Positions 15,795 through 22,387 of a stretch of DNA of 64,000 nt are shown piece by piece. A model generated the notes under the pieces. It searched no databases, was not told the origin of the DNA, and saw nothing but the letters and a program-made list of their open reading frames with translations. The stretch comes from Alloprevotella sp. (GTDB taxonomy: Bacteria > Bacteroidota > Bacteroidia > Bacteroidales > Bacteroidaceae). The translations under genes and the position numbers were made by a program. Where the stretch lies: contig JAFUZP010000002.1 in NCBI GenBank assembly GCA_017476545.1, forward strand, positions 1 to 64,000. Reading direction: 5' to 3'. Each line of letters begins with the position of its first letter. The first letter of the stretch is position 1.

Positions 15795-16907
15795 ATGCAT
15801 AAGATCCAAGACACTTCCACCCGCCTGCTGAGCCTCGATGTGCTGCGTGGCGCGGACCTCTTCCTGCTCGTTGCGCTGCAGCCCGTGCTGCTGGGCGTGC
15901 TCGGGCCGTTCGCCGGTAACGGCGTTGCGGACGCTGTGCTCCGCCAGCTGGACCACGAGGCCTGGGAGGGCTTCCGGCTGTGGGACCTCGTCATGCCCCT
16001 TTTCCTCTTCATGTCCGGCATCGCGCTGCCCTTTTCCATCGGGAAGTATGGCGCGCGGCGCTTTTGGCTGCGGCTCGCGCGGCGCGTCCTGCTGCTGTGG
16101 GTGCTGGGTATGGTGGTGCAGGGCAACCTGCTGGACTTCGACCTGCGGACGCTGCGCCTCTATAGCAATACGCTGCAGGCCATCGCGGCGGGCTACCTCA
16201 TCGCCGCCATCGGCGTACGCTATCTCCCCCGGGGCGGGCAGCTCGCCCTCGCGGCCGCACTCTTGATTATCTATGCGGTGCCGATGACACTCTGCGGGGA
16301 CTGGACGCCCGGGGGCAACTTCGCCGAGGGCGTGGACCGCGCCGTGCTGGGCCGCTGGCGCGACGGGGTGTGGTGGGACGGCGGCGGAGCCTGGCACTTC
16401 GCGGCGGACTATTCCTACACGTGGGTGTGGAGCACGCTGACGTTCGGCTTCAGCGTGCTGAGCGGCGCGCTCGTAGGGGGCGTGGTGCGGCGGCCCGCGT
16501 CGCGCGGCAGGGCCTTGCGCGTACTGCTGGTGGCGGGTGTCGCGATGGTGGCGGCGGGCCTGCTGTGGTCGGTACAGATGCCTGTCGTGAAACGGCTCTG
16601 GACGAGTTCCATGGCACTGTACAGCAGCGGGCTATGCACGCTGCTGTTCGCCCTGACGTACTGGTGGACGGACGTACGGGGGCACAGGCGGGGGCTGCGG
16701 TGGCTCTGCGTCTTCGGGCGCAACTCCATAGCGGCCTACCTGTTGGGCGAATGGCTGAACCTGCGCCCCGTGGCGGCGCAGCTGTGCTATGCGGCGGAGT
16801 CTGTCCTGGGCGAGTGGTACGGGGTGCTGCTCACTGGCGTGCACGCCCTGCTGCTCACCGCACTGCTCGGCCTGCTCTACCGTGCGGGGATGTTCCTGCG
16901 GGTGTAG
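15795..16907 (+). CDS. DUF5009/NagX-like multi-pass membrane acyltransferase-family protein
   Basis: 370 residues with about ten hydrophobic helices. RLLSLDVLRGADLFLLVAL at the N-terminus is the signature of the heparan-alpha-glucosaminide N-acetyltransferase/NagX-type superfamily, and LWDLVMPLFLFMSGIALPFS follows. Bacteroidetes relatives often sit in glycan-use loci and are thought to acetylate or transport amino sugars, but this is not proven. It has its own promoter and stands alone, so context does not refine the role. Confidence 0.8.
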   Translation: MHKIQDTSTRLLSLDVLRGADLFLLVALQPVLLGVLGPFAGNGVADAVLRQLDHEAWEGFRLWDLVMPLFLFMSGIALPFSIGKYGARRFWLRLARRVLLLWVLGMVVQGNLLDFDLRTLRLYSNTLQAIAAGYLIAAIGVRYLPRGGQLALAAALLIIYAVPMTLCGDWTPGGNFAEGVDRAVLGRWRDGVWWDGGGAWHFAADYSYTWVWSTLTFGFSVLSGALVGGVVRRPASRGRALRVLLVAGVAMVAAGLLWSVQMPVVKRLWTSSMALYSSGLCTLLFALTYWWTDVRGHRRGLRWLCVFGRNSIAAYLLGEWLNLRPVAAQLCYAAESVLGEWYGVLLTGVHALLLTALLGLLYRAGMFLRV

Positions 16908-16921
16908 CTGACAGAGCGCTC

Positions 16922-17005
16922 CTTACCCCTAGGGGTAGCCGTTCCTAACCCTAGAGCCAGTGCGCCGTAACCCTATGGTTACTTCTTCCTAACCCTATGG
17001 TCAGT
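16922..17005. repeat. palindromic 22-bp-period array B (4 units)
   Basis: Units begin near 16923, 16946, 16968 and 16990. The first, TTACCCCTAGGGGTAG, is almost a perfect palindrome; CCGTAACCCTATGGTTACT and CTAACCCTATGGTCAGT follow. The array ends 33 bases before the -33 TTG of the next gene's promoter, exactly as array C does. Confidence 0.82.
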
Positions 17006-17037
17006 TTTCCCTGACTGGTTATTTCCCCGCCCCGGGC

Positions 17038-17068
17038 TTGGCCAATTGGAAACGTTTCCCTACCTTTG
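17038..17068 (+). promoter_or_regulatory. promoter of leader-variable gene 1
   Basis: TTG at 17038-17040, 20 bases, TACCTTTG at 17061-17068. The same geometry is kept in the second cassette. The start site is expected near 17075. Confidence 0.8.
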
Positions 17069-17074
17069 CAGCGG

Positions 17075-17321
17075 AAATCAGAAACTTGACGATGCCTTAC
17101 GCGTATATATATAATAACGGTATAGCCGCCTCCGCCGTTGCGGAGGCTGGCTTCGCCCGTATTTACGGGGCGGGAAGTGCCCGAATTACCCCCCCTCACG
17201 CTTTGGTTATCAAGTAGTTACAGGTATACTAATAAGTATTGAACGGTGCATCGCGCCCCTTTCATGGGGATGTGGTGCGCCGTTTTTGTGTGCGTATTAA
17301 CCGATAAAAAGCTATAAACTT
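17075..17321 (+). promoter_or_regulatory. structured 5' UTR of leader-variable gene 1
   Basis: About 247 bases of untranslated leader, nearly identical to 20284-20530. Visible stems are CCTCCGC/GCGGAGG around 17129-17146, CGCCC-GT/AC-GGGCG around 17154-17173, and an 11-bp stem 17242-17252/17274-17284 enclosing CCCC/GGGG. The last stem shows a compensatory A-T to G-C change in the other copy. It is followed by a shared segment ending in GATAAAAAGCTATAAACTT just before the ATG. It matches no riboswitch class that I recognise. Confidence 0.65.
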
Positions 17322-17876
17322 ATGGACGAAAACATGAAACTGAACGCTGCGCTGCCCGCCGATATGCGGGCGGCGGAGACGGGTGCGGACGCCGCGCCGG
17401 AGCGGGAGAAGAAGTACGTGAAGCCCGCGATGCAGGTCTTCCCGCTGGGCTGCCAGATGCTGGCGGCGAGCGGCGTGTCCGAACCGCCCGTAGTGGTTCA
17501 AGTTAATTTTGCAGCCGATGTATATATAGGCATCACCAGTGCTCCATGTATTAGTGCCCTGGCTCGCCTTTCGCTTGACGATTTAGTATCCGCAAACCCT
17601 TTCGCGCGCCTCGGAGATGCAACGTACTACTACTACCCACATGGTTATCGGCCCTGCTTCAGTGGTCACTCTGGTCCCGCCGTAGTTTTCGGCCCAGGAG
17701 GTGAGAGTTGGAGTGAAGGAGATTTCCTTGCCAATGTGCAACTTGATTCTTATGCAAATCGTCCTCTAGATATAGGCGGTTCCGACGTGGAATGCGACGG
17801 GGAGTCTATCTCTGGGACGTATAACGGGCGTTCGGTTTTGGTTTACTATTCTTTATGTATGTATGGTCATGATTGA
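17322..17876 (+). CDS. leader-variable protein 1 (conserved leader, divergent C-terminus)
   Basis: 184 residues, the same length as the paralogue at 20531-21085. Residues 1-53 are almost identical between the two: an Ala/Glu-rich start, then KKYVKPAMQVFPLGC and MLAASGVS. This resembles a YxxP...LAxSG leader motif I recall from short Bacteroidales proteins. After GVS similarity falls sharply, though DFLANV and a YNGRSVLV/YKGHPVIV end are shared. No signal peptide, lipobox or membrane helix is visible. Four cysteines lie in the variable part. Function is unknown; a cleaved secreted peptide or antigen-like product is possible. Confidence 0.75.
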   Translation: MDENMKLNAALPADMRAAETGADAAPEREKKYVKPAMQVFPLGCQMLAASGVSEPPVVVQVNFAADVYIGITSAPCISALARLSLDDLVSANPFARLGDATYYYYPHGYRPCFSGHSGPAVVFGPGGESWSEGDFLANVQLDSYANRPLDIGGSDVECDGESISGTYNGRSVLVYYSLCMYGHD

Positions 17877-17936
17877 TATTTATATGCGCGATGCGCTACA
17901 AATACACTTGTTTCTTAACTATTAAACTTACAGATT

Positions 17937-18015
17937 ATGATCCGTTACATTACGAGAGCGATTAGGAACCCGAGGACGAAGCTGACGCAGTTCTACATGC
18001 AGTCGGCTCCTGATC
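17937..18015 (+). pseudogene. possible remnant of an HU-like DNA-binding gene
   Basis: The frame from ATG 17937 reads MIRYITRAIRNPRTKL then [11 protein letters not shown] before running antisense into the end of parE (stop at 18101). It resembles the first strand-helix of Bacteroidales HU-like proteins (pattern Y-x-V-x-x-R-x-NP...KFYxQ). The rest of the domain is missing, so this would be a truncated relic or chance. Codon and base use is more AT-rich upstream (17880-17936). Confidence 0.35.
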
Positions 18016-19969
18016 AGGCTTCCTCTTCCGCCAAGTCCTCCTCGACGACGAGGTTGTCGATGATGAACTGCTGGCGTTCCATCGTGTTCTTTCCCATGTA
18101 GTACTCCAGGAGTTCTGCCACCTGGTCGCTCTTGTGGAGCGTCACTTGTTCCAGGCGGATGTCGGGACCGATGAAACCGCGGAACTCGTCGGGCGAAATC
18201 TCGCCAAGGCCTTTGAATCGCGTGATTTCCGGGTCGGGATCGAGTTCTTCGATGGCGGCAAGGCGCTCTTCTTCGCTGTAGCAGTAGCGCGTGATGTACT
18301 CACGCTTTTTGTTTTTGTTGCGCACGCGGAAGAGCGGCGTTTGCAGGATATAGACGTGCCCTTTCTTGATGAGGTCGGGGAAGAACTGGAGGAAGAAGGT
18401 TATCATCAGGAGGCGGATGTGCATGCCGTCCACGTCGGCATCGGTGGCTACGATGACCTTGTTGTAGCGCAGCCCGTCGAGTCCGTCCTCGATGTTCAGC
18501 GCGGCTTGCAGGAGGTTGAACTCCTCGTTTTCATAGACGACCTTCTTCGTCAGCCCGTAGCTGTTCAGGGGTTTTCCGCGCAGGGAGAACACGGCCTGCG
18601 TGTTCACGTCGCGGCTCTTCGTGATGCTGCCGCTTGCGGAGTCGCCCTCGGTGATGAAGATGGCGCTGTCCAGGCGCGGGTCGGCATCTTCCTCCTGCCC
18701 CTTCTTGGGTTTCGTGGCGGCATCGTTCAGGTGTATGCGGCAGTCGCGCAGCTTGCGGTTGTGGAGGTTGGCTTTTTTTGCACGCTCGCGCGCCAGTTTC
18801 GTCACGCCGGCAATGGCTTTACGCTCCTTCTCGCTCTCCTGAATCTTCTGTTGTATGACGTCGGCCACGTCGAGATGCTTGTGCAGGTAGTTGTCCACCT
18901 GTTCCTTCACGAAGTCGCCCACGAACTTGTTCACGCTGACGCCCGAGAGCGGGAAGGGCCGTCCGTTCTTGTCCTTTTCCGGTGCCATCGTCAGGGAGCC
19001 GAGCTTAATCTTCGTCTGGCTTTCAAACATCGGTTCTATGACGCGTACGGCGATGGCGGCCACGAGGCCGTTGCGCACGTCCTGCACGTCGAAGTTCTTG
19101 CCGAAGTACTCCTTGATGGCTTTGGCGATGTGCTCCTTGAAGGCGCTCTGGTGCGTACCGCCCTGCGTTGTGTGCTGTCCGTTGACGAAGCTGTAGTACT
19201 CCTCGCCGTACTGCGACGTGTGCGTGAAAGCTATGTCGATGCCTTCGCCCTGCAGGTGGATGATGGGGTAGAGGCCCGGTGCCGTCATGTTGTCGTTCAG
19301 CAGGTCCTCAAGGCCGTTGCGCGAGATGATGCGGCGTCCGTTGTGGAAGATGGCGAGCCCCGTGTTCAGGTAGGTGTAGTTGCGGAGCATGTTCTCCACG
19401 AACTCGTCCTGGAACTTGAAGCCCACGAAGAGCGTGGGGTCGGGCTCGAAGTAGATGTACGTGCCGTTCTCCTCCTCCGTCTTTTCGTAGTGGTCCTCCA
19501 CGAGGCGTCCGCGTTCGAAGCTGGCCTCGTGCATCTGTCCGTCGCGGTAGGCACGTGCCACGAACTTCTGGCTCAGGGCGTTCACGGCTTTCAGACCCAC
19601 GCCGTTCAGACCCACGCTGGCCGTGAAGACTGCCGTGTCGTACTTCGCACCCGTGTTCAGCTTCGACACGGCGTCCACCAGCGAACCCAGAGGGATGCCG
19701 CGGCCGTAGTCGCGGACGGAGGCTGCCCCTTCGGGCGTGATGTCCACCTCTATCTTCTTGCCGAAGCCCTCGTTGAACTCGTCGATGCTGTTGTCGATGC
19801 TTTCCTTCAGGAGCACGTAGATGCCGTCCTCGGCGTGCGATCCGTCGCCCAGTCGCCCGATGTACATGCCCGGGCGCGTGCGGATGTGTTCCGTGTCGTC
19901 AAGGTGGCGTATTTTCGACTCGTCGTAGTCTTCCCTTTGGTGGAGCTGTATCTCTTCTTCTTCTGCCAT
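18014..19969 (-). CDS. parE: DNA topoisomerase IV subunit B
   Basis: 651 residues from ATG 19969 (MAEEEEIQL); the frame extends to 20128 but a promoter lies in between. GHKL ATPase motifs are SIDNSIDEF and [10 protein letters not shown], with [14 protein letters not shown] after them. The Toprim motifs ITEGDSASG and [12 protein letters not shown] and the FKGLGEI segment follow. [18 protein letters not shown] argues for ParE rather than GyrB. It pairs with ParC to decatenate chromosomes. No parC is adjacent. It is bracketed by the two leader-variable cassettes. Confidence 0.92.
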   Translation of the reverse strand: MAEEEEIQLHQREDYDESKIRHLDDTEHIRTRPGMYIGRLGDGSHAEDGIYVLLKESIDNSIDEFNEGFGKKIEVDITPEGAASVRDYGRGIPLGSLVDAVSKLNTGAKYDTAVFTASVGLNGVGLKAVNALSQKFVARAYRDGQMHEASFERGRLVEDHYEKTEEENGTYIYFEPDPTLFVGFKFQDEFVENMLRNYTYLNTGLAIFHNGRRIISRNGLEDLLNDNMTAPGLYPIIHLQGEGIDIAFTHTSQYGEEYYSFVNGQHTTQGGTHQSAFKEHIAKAIKEYFGKNFDVQDVRNGLVAAIAVRVIEPMFESQTKIKLGSLTMAPEKDKNGRPFPLSGVSVNKFVGDFVKEQVDNYLHKHLDVADVIQQKIQESEKERKAIAGVTKLARERAKKANLHNRKLRDCRIHLNDAATKPKKGQEEDADPRLDSAIFITEGDSASGSITKSRDVNTQAVFSLRGKPLNSYGLTKKVVYENEEFNLLQAALNIEDGLDGLRYNKVIVATDADVDGMHIRLLMITFFLQFFPDLIKKGHVYILQTPLFRVRNKNKKREYITRYCYSEEERLAAIEELDPDPEITRFKGLGEISPDEFRGFIGPDIRLEQVTLHKSDQVAELLEYYMGKNTMERQQFIIDNLVVEEDLAEEEA

Positions 19970-20010
19970 AGATGTTTGATGCTGTGCTGTTGCAGGCTTA
20001 TTTTTCCGTG

Positions 20011-20018
20011 CAAAGGTA
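20011..20018 (-). promoter_or_regulatory. parE -7 box
   Basis: TACCTTTG on the minus strand, followed by CA, 41 bases before the ATG at 19969. It lies inside the longer open frame, which supports the shorter start. Confidence 0.75.
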
Positions 20019-20130
20019 CGAAAAAAATCCCGATCCGACGGCAATACCAGCGGGAAGAAAAAACGCCGTGGCGGCGTTTTGGCAGGTGTAGATTCAATAT
20101 GGCGCGCGCCTATCCCTTGAGGCGGCATTT

Positions 20131-20214
20131 CTTAACTCTGGGGATAGCCGTTCCTAACCATAGGGGCAGTGCGCCGTACCCCTATAGTTACTTCTTCCTA
20201 ACCCTAGGGTCAGT
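20131..20214. repeat. palindromic 22-bp-period array C (4 units)
   Basis: Four units, about 22 bp apart, are recognisably the same array as B but with several substitutions, for example CTAACCATAGGGGCAGT and CTAACCCTAGGGTCAGT. It lies between the divergent parE and leader-variable gene 2 and marks the left end of the duplicated segment. The rest of 19970-20530 is the parE upstream region and the second leader. Confidence 0.8.
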
Positions 20215-20246
20215 TTTCCCTGACAGGTTATTTCCCTTCCCAAGGC

Positions 20247-20277
20247 TTGCCCGGATAGATACATTTCCTTACCTTTG
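20247..20277 (+). promoter_or_regulatory. promoter of leader-variable gene 2
   Basis: TTG at 20247-20249, 20 bases, TACCTTTG at 20270-20277, identical in geometry to the first cassette even though the spacer sequence differs. Confidence 0.8.
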
Positions 20278-20283
20278 CAGCGG

Positions 20284-20530
20284 AAATCAGAAACTTGACG
20301 ATGCCTTACGCGTGTATATATAATATCGGTATAGTCGCCTGCGCCGCAGCGGAGGCTGGCTCTGCCCGTATCTGCGGGGCGGGAAGTGCCCGAATTACCC
20401 CCCCTCACATTTTGGTTATCAAGTAGTTACATATATACAACTAAGTATTGAGCGGTGCATCGCCCCCCTTTCATGGGGATGTGGTGCGCCGCTTCTGTGT
20501 GCGCATTAACCGATAAAAAGCTATAAACTT
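20284..20530 (+). promoter_or_regulatory. structured 5' UTR of leader-variable gene 2
   Basis: The counterpart of 17075-17321, same length. The 11-bp stem is at 20451-20461/20483-20493 with one pair changed from A-T to G-C relative to copy 1. The first stem (20338-20355) has one mismatch here. The run of five T after the stem in copy 1 (17283-17287) is absent here, which argues against a terminator function. Confidence 0.65.
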
Positions 20531-21085
20531 ATGGACGAAAACATGAAACTGAACGCTGCGCTGCCCGCCGATATGCGGGCGACGGAGACGGGTGCGGACG
20601 CCGCGCCGGAGCGGGAGAAGAAGTACGTGAAGCCCCGTATGCAGGTATTCCCGCTGGACTGCCAGCTACTGGCGGCGAGCGGCGTGTCCGGAGAGCCCGT
20701 GCGCGCCGGAATTAGTGGTTATATCGATATGTATGCATCCTCCTGTAGGTCTTATATCCCTGCTATCTCCTGCGATGATTTCAGGAATACGGAGTTTATA
20801 AGGGACAAAATCCCGATGAACGCTGGTTTTAATAATGCTTGGTGCTTCAGAGAGACTATATGGTACGATCCTTTCCCAGCCTATGCGGGTGTTTCCTTTA
20901 GTTCTGGTGTGGACTGGGACGTAACAGACTTTCTCGCCAACGTAGAGTTTTTAGATCCTTGTCCAGGTTTTGACGTATCTAACCCTTGGGATAATCCCTC
21001 CCCCCTTGTACTTAATGCCCGCTACAAGGGGCATCCAGTTATTGTTAAGCTATCCATCGGAATGACCTCCTTAAACGACGAATAG
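20531..21085 (+). CDS. leader-variable protein 2 (paralogue of 17322-17876)
   Basis: 184 residues. The first 53 differ from copy 1 at only a few positions (A18T, A36R, G43D, M46L by eye). The remaining part is distantly related: an early SSC-CDDF region, WDVTDFLANV and YKGHPVIVKLSIGM align with copy 1, while the middle does not. Four cysteines lie outside the leader. No signal peptide or membrane helix is seen. Gene, leader, promoter and array were duplicated together, with parE between the copies. Function is unknown. Confidence 0.75.
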   Translation: MDENMKLNAALPADMRATETGADAAPEREKKYVKPRMQVFPLDCQLLAASGVSGEPVRAGISGYIDMYASSCRSYIPAISCDDFRNTEFIRDKIPMNAGFNNAWCFRETIWYDPFPAYAGVSFSSGVDWDVTDFLANVEFLDPCPGFDVSNPWDNPSPLVLNARYKGHPVIVKLSIGMTSLNDE

Positions 21086-21122
21086 TCCAGTCTGCTAGGT
21101 GGGCGGGCGTATCGGCGGGCGT

Positions 21123-22256
21123 TCAGATGTTCTCGCGGTAGCATCGGCGGCGCTTGTGCTGCACTGCATCGAAGTACTGCCACTGCTTTTGAACGTTTTC
21201 GTTGATTTCCAGTTCTGGATTGGACTCGGCATACTTGAATCCGAGCTGTTTGTAGATGGGGATGAGGTCGGCGAAGATGAGGGCGTTGACGCCCTTGCTC
21301 TGGTAGTCGGGGTGTACGGCGATGAGGAGTAGGTCGAGCATCTCGTCGCGCTTCCACTTGAGGGCTTTCAGCAGGTGCCACCATCCGAAGGGGAAAAGCC
21401 TGCCTCGGGCGCGTTGCAGGGCGCGGCTCATGGAGGGCATGGAGATGCCTACGGCGACGATTTCGCCCGCCGCGTCCTCCACGAGGGTGACCATGCGGAG
21501 GTCAAGGATGGGGATGTAGGTTTTCACGTACTGGTCTATCTGCCGCTCTGTCATGCGGGAGTATCCGAAGAGCGGCGCGTAGGCTTCGTTCACGAGGCGG
21601 AAAATGCGGTGGGCGGTGTTGTCGCGGTAGGCGTCTTTGCGGGAACGGAGCTTGCGGACGCGGAGCCCGTATTTTTCGGAGACGACCCGTGCGATGCGCT
21701 GGTGCTTCTCGGGTACACCTTCGGGGATGTAGATTTTGCGTTCCACCCAGTCGCAGGCTTTTTGCAGCCCGAGGCGTTCCATGTGCTGCGGGTAGTAGGG
21801 GTAGTTGTAGGTGGTTGCCATGGTGGAAAGCTCCTCGAAGCCCTCAATGAGCATACCTTCGGCGTCCATGTCCGTGAAGCCCAGGGGGCCTTCCAGCTCG
21901 GTCATGCCGCGCTCCCTGCCCCATGTCTTTACGGTTTCGATGAGTGCGCGGGATATTTCGGGGTCGTCCTCGAAGTCAATCCAGCCGAAGCGCACGGCCT
22001 GCTTCTGCCACGTCTCGTTGGCGCGGCGGTTGATGATGGCTGCTACGCGCCCTACGATGCGCCCGTCGCGGTAGGCCAGGAAGTAGTCGGCCTCGCAGAA
22101 CTCGAAGGCGGGATTCTTCTCGCGCGAGAAGGTGGAGAGCATGTCCTCATAGAGGTCGGGCACGCTGTAGGGGCTGCCTTTGTAGAATTCGTAGTTGTAG
22201 CGTATGAAAGCCTTGAGCTCCTGCCGGGTCTGCACTTTGCGTATCTCGATGTTCAT
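21123..22256 (-). CDS. GNAT-like N-acetyltransferase domain protein
   Basis: 377 residues. The N-terminal part (FIRYNYEFYKGSPYSVPDLYEDM, DYFLAYRDGRIVGRVAAIIN) and the C-terminal part (DLLLIAVHPDYQSKGVNALIFADLI, the CoA-binding R/QxxG-type region) fit a GNAT fold. This size class is common in Bacteroidetes, annotated as N-acetyltransferase without known substrate. A -7-like TAACTTCG lies on the minus strand at 22295-22288, about 30 bases upstream. The stop is 37 bases from leader-variable gene 2, convergent. Confidence 0.8.
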   Translation of the reverse strand: MNIEIRKVQTRQELKAFIRYNYEFYKGSPYSVPDLYEDMLSTFSREKNPAFEFCEADYFLAYRDGRIVGRVAAIINRRANETWQKQAVRFGWIDFEDDPEISRALIETVKTWGRERGMTELEGPLGFTDMDAEGMLIEGFEELSTMATTYNYPYYPQHMERLGLQKACDWVERKIYIPEGVPEKHQRIARVVSEKYGLRVRKLRSRKDAYRDNTAHRIFRLVNEAYAPLFGYSRMTERQIDQYVKTYIPILDLRMVTLVEDAAGEIVAVGISMPSMSRALQRARGRLFPFGWWHLLKALKWKRDEMLDLLLIAVHPDYQSKGVNALIFADLIPIYKQLGFKYAESNPELEINENVQKQWQYFDAVQHKRRRCYRENI

Positions 22257-22387
22257 GGGCGGTATGTCGTTGCTATGTTTCAGTGTGCGAAGTTAGCATA
22301 AACGGCGGAGAATGCCAAGCCGCCCCGCGCACTAATTGCGCGCATCCCCGCCGGGGGCTGGGCGGTCGGCACGTCCCCATGCGGGGT

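Noticed and set aside
17274-17290. Intrinsic terminator before leader-variable gene 1
   Set aside because: A stem followed by five T looks like one, but the T-run is lost in the second copy while the stem is kept.
17075-17321. Cassette 5' UTR as a known riboswitch
   Set aside because: I could not match it to SAM, TPP, cobalamin, glycine or other aptamer cores; it is left as an unassigned structured leader.
18014-19969. Calling this gene gyrB
   Set aside because: The [17 protein letters not shown] segment fits ParE; GyrB normally has a different sequence after MYIG.
16951-20408. Antisense frames of 82 and 84 codons conserved between the two cassette 5' UTRs (16951-17199 and 20154-20408)
   Set aside because: Their similarity follows from the DNA duplication itself; changes do not favour synonymous sites by eye, and they run through the promoter and array.
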